Shown here one piece after another: positions 18,018 to 26,838 of a stretch of DNA of 64,000 bases. Numbering within the stretch: position 1 is the stretch's first letter; the number at the start of each line of letters is the position of its first letter. The notes below the pieces were generated by a model that worked only from the letters and a program-made list of their open reading frames with translations, did no database searches and was not told the origin of the DNA. A program made the translations under genes and the position numbers. The DNA is taken from NCBI RefSeq assembly GCF_030915445.1, contig NZ_CP133264.1, positions 2,666,001 through 2,730,000 of the forward strand, written 5' to 3'. This stretch comes from Clostridium sp. OS1-26 (GTDB taxonomy: Bacteria > Bacillota > Clostridia > Clostridiales > Clostridiaceae).

Positions 18018-18557
18018 ATGATTAAAGAAATTGAAACCCGTAGAAGTATAAGAAAATATAGTAATAAACCAGTAGAAGATGAAAAAATTCTTCAGTTAAT
18101 TGAAAGTGCAAGAATTGCCCCATCGGGTAGCAATACGCAACCTTGGCATTTTATTATAGTCAAATCAGAGTCGACTAGACAAAAATTAGGAAAGGCGTCT
18201 CACGATCAAAAATGGATGAGCACTGCTCCAATTCACATCGTATGTGTGGCAGATATACGTGCAAGAATAAAGGATGATGTAGAAATAGCACTAGATGAAA
18301 ATAGTCCAGAGCCAGAGCTTAAGCTTATAATCAGAGATGCAACCATTGCAATAGAACATGTAGTGCTTGAAGCTGAAAATTTAGGATTAGGTACTTGCTG
18401 GGTTGCGTGGTTTGTCCAAGAAGATATCAGACCAATATTAAATATACCTTCGGACAAATATGTAGTAGGTATTATTCCTGTAGGATATGCAGACGAAACA
18501 CCAAAAGCCCGCCCACGTAAGAAATTTGAAGATATTATACACTATGAAAATTGGTAA
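18018..18557 (+). CDS. Nitroreductase-family flavoprotein 2
   Basis: 179 residues with IETRRSIRKYSNKPVEDEK at the start, IAPSGSNTQPWHFIIVKS (FMN binding) and LGLGTCWVAWF. It differs clearly from the 16483 paralogue in sequence, so it is not a recent copy. AGGAGG lies eight bases before the ATG. It is the last gene of the cluster and shares the regulator upstream. Substrate unknown. Confidence 0.92.
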   Translation: MIKEIETRRSIRKYSNKPVEDEKILQLIESARIAPSGSNTQPWHFIIVKSESTRQKLGKASHDQKWMSTAPIHIVCVADIRARIKDDVEIALDENSPEPELKLIIRDATIAIEHVVLEAENLGLGTCWVAWFVQEDIRPILNIPSDKYVVGIIPVGYADETPKARPRKKFEDIIHYENW

Positions 18558-18701
18558 AGCAAAATCCTTATCAGTTAAGAGTAGCCTAGGTTAAAATGTC
18601 TTTGTATAGAAAGTAGAGGCAGTTTCAAAAAATATGGATATCTATAGAAAAATGTAATAGTATTTTTATTGTCTATCAATTTTTTTAATAAAAACTGAAG
18701 T

Positions 18702-18741
18702 TTGTCCCAATTATGGTATAATGTACTCGTAAATGGGACAA
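18702..18741 (+). promoter_or_regulatory. Promoter with flanking TTGTCCCA/TGGGACAA inverted repeat
   Basis: An extended -10 (TGGTATAAT, TATAAT at 18717-18722) lies between perfect 8-bp inverted arms at 18702-18709 and 18734-18741. It precedes the ABC importer operon and looks like a repressor-controlled promoter. Confidence 0.6.
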
Positions 18742-18795
18742 TTTACAATTATTTTAAATTTAGGTTGATTGTTTTTATTAAGAAAGGAGATATTC

Positions 18796-19839
18796 ATGAA
18801 AAAATTTAAGATTTTAACTTTTATATTAGCTTTGTTTATATCAGTTAGCCTAATAGGTTGTGGAAATAGTAAACAAGCAACTCCAGTTCAGAATGATACC
18901 ACCAAAACTTTGAAAATTGTTGCTACTAGCGCGGATTATAAGCCTCTTTTTGAAAAATTTACAAAGGAAACAGGAGTAAAGGTAGAATTCCTTTCAATGT
19001 CTTCTGGAGAAGTTATTTCAAGAATTAAGGCTGAAGGTGGAAAGCCAATGGCTGATGTCTGGTTTGGTGGTGGTATAGATGCTTTCATGCAAGCTAAGGA
19101 TGAGGGGCTTTTAGAAAAGGTTGATTTTGCTGCTGCTAAAGATATTAAATCTGAATATAAGGATAAAGATAACTATTGGTTTACTAAGGGCGTTACAGTT
19201 GTAGGTTTTCTTGTAAATGAAGACGTCTTAAAAGATAAGAATTTACCGGAGCCAAAATCATGGAAGGATTTAACCAATCCTATATACAAAGGTGAAATAT
19301 TAATGTCCAATCCTGCTATTTCGGGAACTAATTATGGAGTTGTAAATGGTATATTACAAACGAAAGGTGAGGTTGAAGGTTGGAAATATTTCGAGGAATT
19401 AAATAAAAATATAAATTATTATTCCAAGAGAGGCGGAGACCCAAGTACTAAAACTATAGCTGGTGAAGTAGCTATTGGAATTGTTCCAGCTGATAAACAG
19501 CTGGAAAAACTTGAAAAAGAAAAGAACGTAAGGGTAATATACCCTGAAGACGGTATTCCATGGGTTCCGGAAGGAGTTGCAGCATTCAAAAATTCTCAAA
19601 ACTTAACAGGTGCAAAACAATTTGTTGAATGGATTTACAAGGATGAAAACCTTAAGGAAATTGCAAAAATAGATAAAAAGGATACGGTAAAATTAGTAAA
19701 ACCTAACCTTCAAGGGGTTGAGTTGACATTCCCTACAGATAATCTATTTAAACAGGATGTTTCTCTATTTGGTAAAAATAGAAAAGTCATTTTAGACAAA
19801 TGGAGCAAAATGGTTGGAGATAAAAATGAAAAGAATTAA
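18796..19839 (+). CDS. ABC importer substrate-binding lipoprotein (iron/phosphonate type)
   Basis: 347 residues with a signal peptide and lipobox (SVSLIGC). The mature chain has the class-II solute-binder pattern of Fe3+ and 2-aminoethylphosphonate carriers: FLSMSSGEVISRIKAEGG, ADVWFGGGIDAFMQAKDEGL, and YYSKRGGDPSTKTIAGEVAIGI. It delivers its ligand to the permease encoded next. The ATG at 18796 follows AAAGGAGA. The ligand cannot be fixed from sequence. It is first in a three-gene operon with overlapping ends. Confidence 0.9.
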   Translation: MKKFKILTFILALFISVSLIGCGNSKQATPVQNDTTKTLKIVATSADYKPLFEKFTKETGVKVEFLSMSSGEVISRIKAEGGKPMADVWFGGGIDAFMQAKDEGLLEKVDFAAAKDIKSEYKDKDNYWFTKGVTVVGFLVNEDVLKDKNLPEPKSWKDLTNPIYKGEILMSNPAISGTNYGVVNGILQTKGEVEGWKYFEELNKNINYYSKRGGDPSTKTIAGEVAIGIVPADKQLEKLEKEKNVRVIYPEDGIPWVPEGVAAFKNSQNLTGAKQFVEWIYKDENLKEIAKIDKKDTVKLVKPNLQGVELTFPTDNLFKQDVSLFGKNRKVILDKWSKMVGDKNEKN

Positions 19840-21484
19840 ATTCAGGGTATCTATTTTAGATACCCTTATTATAACTCTTGTCGTTTTATCTGTACTGATA
19901 TTTATACTTTATCCAGTATCTACAGTAGTATATAAAAGCTTTTTTCCAAAGGGTAATTTTACGCTGGAGTTTTATAATAATTTAATACATAGCAATAAAA
20001 AGCTTATATTTAATAGTTTATTTATATCAAGTTTCTCAACAGTTTTTTCAACATTAATTGCTATATCTGTAGCTATTTATACAAGCTTTTCAAAGCCACT
20101 ATTAAAAAAGATAATCGTATTTGTTTTGTTGTTATCAATGATTTCACCACCCTTTGTTTCTTCATTGGCTTACATACAGCTATTTGGTAGAAGAGGGCTT
20201 GTCACATATTATTTTTTGAGGCTGCAGATAAATCCATATGGATGGCAGGGAATTGTTATGATGCAAAGCTTATCTATGGCAGCATTGAATTCCTTAATGC
20301 TCATTGCAACTATTAAAGGAATAGATAAAAGTTTGTTAAGTGCCTCTTTAGACCTAGGTGCGAATATTAATTACACAGTAAAAAAAGTGTTAATACCACT
20401 AATGAAGCCAGGTATCATAGTATGTGCTCTTTTATCCTTTGTGAGATGTTTATCTGATTTTGGAACACCTATTATCATAGGAGGTAATTTTAATGTATTG
20501 GCATCAGAAATATATCTTAAAATAATTGGGTATGCAGATTTAGAGTATGCTTCTACTATGAATGTACTTCTTTTAATTCCCTCCTTACTTTTGTTTATGG
20601 TTTACAGATTTTATATGAAAAAGTCTAACTCCTACTCAGTAACAAGCAGTAAACAAACCTCTGTAGAAGACTTTAGGTTATCGAAGGAAATTGGTACTTT
20701 GTTAGCTGCTATATCATTACTATTTTTATCACTAATGATAATACAATATATGGCTATTCTGGTATCTGGATTTTCAAAATATAGCTTTGGCAAATTCTAC
20801 TGGACCCTAGATCATATTAAAGACCTTAGTATGTATAACTATTCCAGTTTCTTAAGAAGTATAGCTTATGCCTTTATTGCAGGGATATTAGGAAGCCTTC
20901 TTGGAGGATTGATTGCTTATTATACTGAACGAAGAAGAATTTTTGGCATGAAATTTATAGACTTTATTACTACTTTACCATATATAATTCCTGGAACATT
21001 TTTTGGAATAGGTTATGTACTTGCATTTAATGATTATCCATTAATGCTTACAGGTACAGCTTCGATTGTAGTGCTAAACTGTATTTTCAAGCAATTACCT
21101 ATGACGACAAAGTTGAGTGCAGCTTCCCTTTTGCAAATTAATAAAGATATAGAAAACTCAGCAAAGGATTTAGGGGCAAAAAATGTTTTTGTCATAAAGG
21201 ATATAATAATTCCAAGCCTAAAACCTGCCTTTTTAGTAGGATTTATAAATAATTTTACTGCTACTATGACCACTATTGGTGCTGTAATATTTCTAATTTA
21301 TCCAGGACAAAAGATAGCTACATTTGAATTGTTTGATGCAGTAACTTCTGGCAATTATGGAGAAGCCTCACTAATAGCCACAATTATTATTTTTATAACT
21401 CTAACTGTAAATATTTTATTTTCAAAACTAGTAATAGGAGGTAATGTTATAGCAAATGTATCTACAATTAAAGAAACTAACTAA
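19826..21484 (+). CDS. ABC importer permease, fused double domain
   Basis: 552 residues with about twelve membrane helices and two binding-protein-dependent permease signatures, SASLDLGANINYTVKKVLIPL and SAKDLGAKNVFVIKDIIIPS (EAA loops), so one chain carries both halves of the channel, as in FbpB/ThiP-like iron and thiamine importers. It starts inside the binding-protein gene (14-bp overlap) behind GGTTGGAGA and ends 29 bp inside the ATPase gene, indicating tight translational coupling. Confidence 0.92.
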   Translation: MKRIKFRVSILDTLIITLVVLSVLIFILYPVSTVVYKSFFPKGNFTLEFYNNLIHSNKKLIFNSLFISSFSTVFSTLIAISVAIYTSFSKPLLKKIIVFVLLLSMISPPFVSSLAYIQLFGRRGLVTYYFLRLQINPYGWQGIVMMQSLSMAALNSLMLIATIKGIDKSLLSASLDLGANINYTVKKVLIPLMKPGIIVCALLSFVRCLSDFGTPIIIGGNFNVLASEIYLKIIGYADLEYASTMNVLLLIPSLLLFMVYRFYMKKSNSYSVTSSKQTSVEDFRLSKEIGTLLAAISLLFLSLMIIQYMAILVSGFSKYSFGKFYWTLDHIKDLSMYNYSSFLRSIAYAFIAGILGSLLGGLIAYYTERRRIFGMKFIDFITTLPYIIPGTFFGIGYVLAFNDYPLMLTGTASIVVLNCIFKQLPMTTKLSAASLLQINKDIENSAKDLGAKNVFVIKDIIIPSLKPAFLVGFINNFTATMTTIGAVIFLIYPGQKIATFELFDAVTSGNYGEASLIATIIIFITLTVNILFSKLVIGGNVIANVSTIKETN

Positions 21485-22406
21485 AATTTTTAACAATGTT
21501 AAGGTTGTAAATAATCTATCTTTGTCAATAAAAAAAGGGGAGTTATTGTGCTTACTGGGACCTTCTGGCTGCGGAAAGACTACTACTTTAAAAATGATTG
21601 GAGGCCTTATAAAAAGCACAGCAGGACAGATTATAATAGATGGTGAGGATATAACTTGTCTGCCTCCTGAACTTAGACCAGTATCAACAGTATTTCAATC
21701 CTATGCTCTTTTTCCTCATATGAACGTTTTGGATAATGTTATTTATGGTTTGAAGTTTCAGGGGTATAAGAAAAAGGAAGCTATTGCAAAAGGTGAAGAA
21801 TACCTTAATATAGTTGAATTATTTGAGTATAGAAAAAGCAAAATACATGAATTAAGTGGTGGTCAACAACAGCGAGTAGCCTTGGCTCGCTCTTTAATTA
21901 CTAATCCTAAAGTGTTATTACTAGATGAGCCCTTAAGTAATCTGGATGCAAAGCTAAGGGTAAAAATGAGAAATGATATAAAAAAGATTCAAGATAAATT
22001 CAAAACTACCATGATTTTTGTAACACATGATCAAGAAGAAGCACTTTCCATTGGAGATGAGATAGCAATAATGAATGACGGCTTGTTAGAGCAGATAGGT
22101 TCGCCAGAAGATGTATATAACAACCCTAGCAGCAGCTTTGTGTTAAACTTTTTAGGGAATGCAAATATAATCTACTTAGATTCGCACAAAAGAAACTATG
22201 TGAGACCAGAAAATGTATTAATTAATAGAAATCATGGGGACTATAAAGGAAAAGTAATACAAAAAAATTATATGGGGTTTTACACTATATATTTAGTAGA
22301 AACAGATATAGGAATAATTTCTGTCAATGTACAAAATGGAAGTAATGAAAAATATAGTGTTGAAGACCGTGTGTATCTAAGCTTTGTTAGTATAAAAGAT
22401 ATATAA
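21456..22406 (+). CDS. ABC importer ATPase subunit
   Basis: 316 residues: Walker A GPSGCGKTTTLK, Q loop STVFQSYALFPHMN, signature LSGGQQQRVALARSL, Walker B VLLLDEPLSNLD and switch histidine VTHDQEEAL are all intact. A short C-terminal TOBE-like region (RPENVLINR onward) places it with Fe3+/polyamine/phosphonate-type ATPases. It overlaps the permease gene by 29 bp, with AGGAGG at 21437-21442. No terminator is evident before the riboswitch region that follows. Confidence 0.94.
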   Translation: MYLQLKKLTKIFNNVKVVNNLSLSIKKGELLCLLGPSGCGKTTTLKMIGGLIKSTAGQIIIDGEDITCLPPELRPVSTVFQSYALFPHMNVLDNVIYGLKFQGYKKKEAIAKGEEYLNIVELFEYRKSKIHELSGGQQQRVALARSLITNPKVLLLDEPLSNLDAKLRVKMRNDIKKIQDKFKTTMIFVTHDQEEALSIGDEIAIMNDGLLEQIGSPEDVYNNPSSSFVLNFLGNANIIYLDSHKRNYVRPENVLINRNHGDYKGKVIQKNYMGFYTIYLVETDIGIISVNVQNGSNEKYSVEDRVYLSFVSIKDI

Positions 22407-22438
22407 ATATCTTATGCTTAACAAGCTTGATTATATGA

Positions 22439-22444
22439 TATAAT
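22439..22444 (+). promoter_or_regulatory. -10 box of the left yjdF-riboswitch promoter
   Basis: TATAAT sits 17 bp upstream of the 139-bp repeat, placing the transcript start at about the first riboswitch base. The -35 match is poor. The right copy has no -10 at the same position, which suggests that the left promoter is the native yjdF promoter. Confidence 0.5.
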
Positions 22445-22460
22445 GTAAATAAAAATTTAG

Positions 22461-22577
22461 TAGCTTTGAGATAAAAACACGATTCGGTTGGTAGTCCGAA
22501 TGCGGATAAGTCCGTCAGTAACCTGCCCTCCTGGGGTTGTCCCTTCTCTATTTAAGCTAAATAACAGGAGGATAAAA
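22461..22577 (+). promoter_or_regulatory. yjdF (azaaromatic) riboswitch, left copy, upstream of the integrase
   Basis: The sequence is nearly identical to the leader directly in front of yjdF at 32498-32614 (2 mismatches over the 139 bp including first codons). It includes the conserved CGGTTGGTAGTCCG, GTCCGTCAGTAACC, CCTCCTGGGG and a terminal ACAGGAGGAT ribosome site. The yjdF motif is known to bind azaaromatic compounds and control yjdF. Here the downstream ORF runs only 17 codons (22578-22631, MIKLTVF then unrelated) before the integrase gene. Confidence 0.85.
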
Positions 22578-22631
22578 ATGATTAAACTTACAGTTTTTTC
22601 GCACCTATATAAAGTAGTCCGAGCGGTATAA
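22578..22631 (+). CDS. 17-codon leader ORF, hybrid of yjdF start and island end
   Basis: ATG behind the riboswitch ribosome site AGGAGG gives MIKLTVF (identical to yjdF codons 1-7), then SHLYKVVRAV from island sequence and a stop at 22629-22631. It ends 49 bp before the integrase start, so riboswitch-controlled translation here could influence the integrase. It may be only a by-product of integration. Confidence 0.45.
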   Translation: MIKLTVFSHLYKVVRAV

Positions 22632-22680
22632 ATTAAGGTGATGTCCGATACGTACTGTAATACTTTAAGAGGTGATACAA

Positions 22681-23649
22681 ATGGCGAAAATGCTGAAGTT
22701 AACAGAAAAAGTCAGTCCGATATTGGAGGACAGAGAGCAGAAAAAGGAATATTTCACGCTACTAGATTTCATCAACAAGCAGGAAGAATTTCTGGTGTAT
22801 AAGAGGTCGCAAAACCTTGCGCCACGCACTATGTACGATTATGAGAAAAACTTCCAATGGCTAAATTCCTATATTACAGATACGTATGCGGACTTGTCAG
22901 TCCGATACGATATAACTTTGATTAGAGCCTACATTTCTTACATGTTGGAAATGGTTGCTAGCAGTACGGTAAATATAAGATTGCGTGCTATCAAAGTGTA
23001 TCTACAGTTTTTGGAAGATGAAAGATATGTGACAGAAAAGATAAACCATAGGATAAAAAAAGTAAAAGAAATACAAAAAGAAAAACAACCATTGAACACC
23101 AGCGATGTTAAGAAACTTTTGAAAGCAATAAATTTAAAGACCTACGCAGGCTTACGAGATTACTGCATGGTACTGATAATGTTATCGGTAGGTGTTCGTA
23201 TTAATGAATTATGCAATGTTAAGATGACAGATATAGATTTAAAGGAAGGATGTATAATAATTAGAAGTGAAACCGCCAAGAGCAGAAAGCAGAGGGTAGT
23301 TCCGTTGAACAGTAAAATCACTGTATATCTAAAGAAGTTAATAGATATTGCTAGGGGTGTTAATTCTGAGTATGTCTTTTTATCCAGCATAACATATGAT
23401 AGGATTAGTACCTCACAAGCTAAAAGTAGGTTTATTAATCTGGGGAAAAAGGCGAATTTAGATAAAAGTTCAAGTGTTCACAAACTAAGGCATACCGCTA
23501 TTACTAATATGGTAAAGAACGGTGTAAATCCACTGGATGTTAAGAGTATAGCTGGGCATTCAGAATTGAAGGTAACGATGATTTACTATCATAACAGTCT
23601 ACAGGATTTGCATAAAGCAATACGAAAGGATACCTTATCAGATTTATAA
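22681..23649 (+). CDS. Tyrosine recombinase / integrase of the yjdF island
   Basis: 322 residues: a SAM-like core-binding domain (about 30-115; RSQNLAPRTMYDYEKNFQWL) and a catalytic domain with Arg173 (GVRINEL), Lys200 (ETAKSRKQR), His267/Arg270 (HKLRH), His293 (GHSELKV) and Tyr302 or 303 (IYYHNS). All catalytic positions are present, so it should be active. The ATG at 22681 follows AGAGGTG. No excisionase gene is recognised. Transcription would come through the left yjdF riboswitch. Several AGTCCGA heptamers near the island end could be arm-type binding sites. Confidence 0.93.
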   Translation: MAKMLKLTEKVSPILEDREQKKEYFTLLDFINKQEEFLVYKRSQNLAPRTMYDYEKNFQWLNSYITDTYADLSVRYDITLIRAYISYMLEMVASSTVNIRLRAIKVYLQFLEDERYVTEKINHRIKKVKEIQKEKQPLNTSDVKKLLKAINLKTYAGLRDYCMVLIMLSVGVRINELCNVKMTDIDLKEGCIIIRSETAKSRKQRVVPLNSKITVYLKKLIDIARGVNSEYVFLSSITYDRISTSQAKSRFINLGKKANLDKSSSVHKLRHTAITNMVKNGVNPLDVKSIAGHSELKVTMIYYHNSLQDLHKAIRKDTLSDL

Positions 23650-24357
23650 TAAAACTACATTTAAAAGTACAGATATAGAGGGCAGTTTGATTACTGCTCT
23701 TTTGTGTTATCACACGATACTTTTTATCCACGAAGGTTGGAAATAGTGTAGAGATTTTGCTATAGAAGAAGATATGTTTGAAGCTATGGAATCAAGCCTA
23801 AAAATAAATTTAGTGCAGGTGTAGTATTTTGTTATTAAAGGATAAAATCAGAAATAAATTTATAACTATTAGGAAATTAAAATTTTATACAAGTATAATT
23901 TATAATAAATATTATAATATTCTTCTTAAAACAGCCCTATAATACATAAAAGTTATATTAGAATTGATGTGTGCATTAGTATAAGCATTATATCCATAGG
24001 TGTAGTATTTTTTAGTTTAATATTATTTAAATGCTAATGTGTGGTGTTTTAAGGCAGGTTTTAATTACAAAGCATTATTTTATTAATACAGATTTAAATT
24101 AAATACAGGGCTTGTACAGAAATTATAGAGGGTATTGCGTTAGGCTATAAAGTATTCGGAAATTAATAAATAAACATAATATACTAATAAGAAAAGAGTA
24201 GAGTAGTAAGTGCAAAAAATAATGATTGGGTTGATATTACTTGGTGTAATGAATATTATATATGAGAGTATGCTAATAATCATAATTGAATTTAGAAGTA
24301 CTTAAAACGTTAATAATGAAATAAAACCAATAAAAAAAGAGGGCGTCCCCTCCTTTT
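23650..24357. other. AT-rich island interior, essentially non-coding
   Basis: A weak terminator-like hairpin follows the integrase (23677-23706: AGAGGGCAGT / ACTGCTCT then T). Beyond it are AT-rich sequence with many stops, a possible 27-residue hydrophobic peptide ORF at 24222-24305, and a bidirectional terminator at 24324-24367. Confidence 0.5.
24222..24305 (+). CDS. Possible 27-residue hydrophobic peptide
   Basis: MIGLILLGVMNIIYESMLII and a short charged tail, ending 19 bp before a strong terminator. There is no clear ribosome site before the ATG. It resembles the size and character of type I toxin peptides, but the support is thin. Confidence 0.2.
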   Translation: MIGLILLGVMNIIYESMLIIIIEFRST

Positions 24358-24367
24358 TTATTGGTTT
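24324..24367. terminator. Bidirectional terminator in the island
   Basis: A long A/T-flanked hairpin, AAACCAATAAAAAAAGAGGG / CCCTCCTTTTTTTATTGGTTT, with one bulge, serves the minus-strand 59-codon gene and perhaps the plus strand. Confidence 0.8.
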
Positions 24368-24537
24368 CTTGTGAATATAAGGTAAAAGATAGTCATGCAA
24401 ATTAATGCAAACATATCTTTGTTACAGGATGCAATTATCGGTTGCACCCATTCACATAACCTTACTCCAAAAGCACCTAATATAAACATTAGGACCCCAA
24501 TAATTTTTTTCTTCGCCAATCTTTTTTTCCAGTTCAT
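24358..24537 (-). CDS. Small membrane protein, 59 residues
   Basis: MNWKKRLAKKKIIGVLMFIL at the start gives a basic N-terminus and a first helix (about 12-26); a second hydrophobic stretch (ALICMTIFYLIF, about 44-56) precedes the end. AGGAGG lies eight bases before the ATG, and a strong terminator overlaps the stop, so it is probably a real single-gene transcript despite its size. Two helices with a positive N-terminus suggest an inner-membrane hairpin. I do not recognise a family. Confidence 0.65.
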   Translation of the reverse strand: MNWKKRLAKKKIIGVLMFILGAFGVRLCEWVQPIIASCNKDMFALICMTIFYLIFTRNQ

Positions 24538-25153
24538 AATTAATACCTCCTATATCGGACTTACATGAATCTTGATGAAACAATGCCAAAGGAGAATAAT
24601 ATGAACTGAGACTGGCCTTTGCTGTACTTAATCATGCTTAAAACGTCTACCGAACTTAAGCACTTTAACGTACTGTGAGACAATTAACAAATAAATATAT
24701 AAACAAATATAGGGAAGTAAATATTACAAACTGGTCGTTTACTTGGCGAAATAAACGGTTATCGAAAATTAACGTAAAGCAATATTAATGTTTAGTTGTG
24801 TTTTCGAATTTTTTTAAAAGTTCCATTTATTCACTCCCTTTTTAAATAAAAAATTTTATTGTCTCACATAATAAGTATACCATTAATACAAGAAAATGTT
24901 AATAGTTAATACTAATGATATATGTCTATGGTTTTTCAAGGTTCTTTCTGGGTTAGAGGTGAATAAATTATGAAATATGTAATTTCTTATAATGTATTTT
25001 AAACTATAATAAAATCCAAATTTTATAAAACAAGCTACTTCAAAGTTATATAAATATTAGAAGTAGCTTATAGCCATTTAGATAAAAACTAAATAAAATG
25101 ATAAATGTATTATTAATCCAGTTAACCTCATTAGAAAACTGGATTTTTGTGGT
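24538..25153. other. Island gap with inverted repeats and a tiny minus-strand ORF
   Basis: Perfect 11-bp inverted copies of TGTGAGACAAT occur at 24674-24684 and 24858-24868. Between them, on the minus strand, is a 13-codon ORF (24785-24826, MELLKKFENTTKH) behind a GGGAGTG site. AAGGAG followed by ATG-AAC-stop is at about 24589-24607. A hairpin AAGCTACTTC / GAAGTAGCTT lies at about 25030-25068. No larger gene is seen. Confidence 0.4.
25115..25150. terminator. Terminator of the DUF4145 gene
   Basis: The perfect 9-bp stem AATCCAGTT / AACTGGATT with T/A flanks lies just past the minus-strand stop at 25154. Confidence 0.7.
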
Positions 25154-26131
25154 TTATTTCATATTAGGTTTACCCAGTGATTGTAATTTTGCATTTAAAA
25201 TTGATTTATATTCTTGAATCCTTTTTGGCTGAACGAATGCAAAATCAAAAAGGAGTTTAAGAATTTCTATAATCCATTCAACTTCTCCGGTTTCAACTTC
25301 AACTATTTCACCAGTGCTTGTACTCTTTAATGGGTGGGCAGCAAAATTACCAATATTTCTTATTGCATCTACTGATTGTGATAGATATGATGGTATATTA
25401 GGTTTTTTTATAAATTCTTCAATTTCTTTTGATAAATTGTTTTTATTTATATTAAATTTTTCATGTAGGATTTCTTGTAATAATCTTCTTGACATTGCAG
25501 CACTAGATTTAGGGCTTAAGTGCATAATTCTAACGGCTTCTAAAAAATTATTTTTGTAATTTAGAGGAACTTCATCGGGAACTATATGTATCCTTGATGA
25601 AGGATACTCACCTATTTTTTCGATTAATAGTTTATCATCATCGGTAAAGTTATTTTCAAATGTAAGTTTAAAATAATATCTTTGAGGATGTCCACAATGA
25701 GTACATTCTAGTTCTTTATGAAAAAAAGTGAATTTTTCTATTAGTAAATTTAATCTATCAATCATTTCATATTTTGGATTAGGTATGTTATCATTTTCAT
25801 AGTCTAGACAATAATCTGGAATTTCTTGAATATATATATTTTTTAATTTATTATCAATATCAATTGACATCATTTTCAAAGATAATTCTTTTTGACATTT
25901 TGGACAAAAACCGATGATATTATTACTAGCTTCCATAAATTTGATTAAATGTTCAAAGTCATCGGAATATAGGGTATTGTGCATAGTTATCTCAAACTCT
26001 CCACGTTCATCAAATTCGGAAGTTTCGTATTGTGTATCCCTAAAGCTCTTATAATTAATATTTATGCTTTGATGTAATTTTAACGAAAAAAGCAAATCCT
26101 CAAGGCAGTAATCTTTGAAATTTTTAGACAT
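25154..26131 (-). CDS. DUF4145 (HEPN-like) protein with two zinc pairs
   Basis: 325 residues. The N-terminal half carries paired cysteines FCPKCQKE and CTHCGH, a probable zinc site. The C-terminal half is the DUF4145 domain: SAAMSRRLLQEILHEKFN, then AIRNIGNFAAHPLK, the conserved histidine segment of this HEPN-like fold. DUF4145 proteins are common in mobile islands and beside restriction systems; the molecular role is unproven. The ATG (26131) is chosen over an in-frame GTG because GGAGG overlaps the GTG. It is a cargo gene, single, with its own terminator. Confidence 0.85.
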   Translation of the reverse strand: MSKNFKDYCLEDLLFSLKLHQSININYKSFRDTQYETSEFDERGEFEITMHNTLYSDDFEHLIKFMEASNNIIGFCPKCQKELSLKMMSIDIDNKLKNIYIQEIPDYCLDYENDNIPNPKYEMIDRLNLLIEKFTFFHKELECTHCGHPQRYYFKLTFENNFTDDDKLLIEKIGEYPSSRIHIVPDEVPLNYKNNFLEAVRIMHLSPKSSAAMSRRLLQEILHEKFNINKNNLSKEIEEFIKKPNIPSYLSQSVDAIRNIGNFAAHPLKSTSTGEIVEVETGEVEWIIEILKLLFDFAFVQPKRIQEYKSILNAKLQSLGKPNMK

Positions 26132-26838
26132 AATGCAATTTTCCTCCACATTAATTTTAAATTATTATAGGCATTTTATTACATTATATCATAAATTAGA
26201 TTTATTTTTACATAAAATGAGAATTTTATGTATAGGTAAAATATCTTCTCTATAAGAACCAAAAGAGTTTATACTTAATAAATTCCAAGAATAATATGTG
26301 AGAATAAAAATTGCTATAAAAAATATAACATTAAGAATAAGAGATGGATTGTTATCCTGTTTTCTGCTTTTAATGTTATATTTTTTTATGCTAATTATTA
26401 TAGATAAGCAATTCTATAACATATATAGTGTTGAAGAATTGTATGTAAGTTTGAGATAAACAAAGAGAGAATTTAATAATGTAAAAAAATATCTAAAATG
26501 AGCTGAAATTGGTCTATATGGTTTAAGATTGCATGTTGTAAGGATAATGATTTGATGATATTTTATATCTTAATAAGTGATAATAATTATGATATTTTAA
26601 GGTATTCTTAGTATTAACATGTATGAAAATGGAGGTTGATAAATATGATGGTGAGTAAACAAGGATATTTTCTTTATATGAAATGAAATTATAATACTCC
26701 GACATATAACGAATAAAGGAAGAGCAGCAGCAGCTTCTGTTGATAGTGTTGAGTTTAAAGCGTATGTTTCGCATCTTTAACAATATTTTATATAAAATTA
26801 AATTGATAAAATAATACATTTATAAAAGGAGAAAATGA
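26132..26838. other. Island gap between divergent genes
   Basis: A perfect 17-bp inverted repeat (26318-26334 / 26370-26386, loop 35) and CAATTCT/AGAATTG arms near 26408-26442 are visible. GGAGG-ATG at about 26632 opens only a 13-codon ORF (MMVSKQGYFLYMK). Further short open stretches downstream (AAASVDSVEFKAYVSHL) look like remains of a lost gene. Confidence 0.4.

Noticed and set aside
22672..22680. GTG start of the integrase at 22672
   Set aside because: The GTG lies inside the AGAGGTG ribosome site; ATG 22681 has proper spacing.
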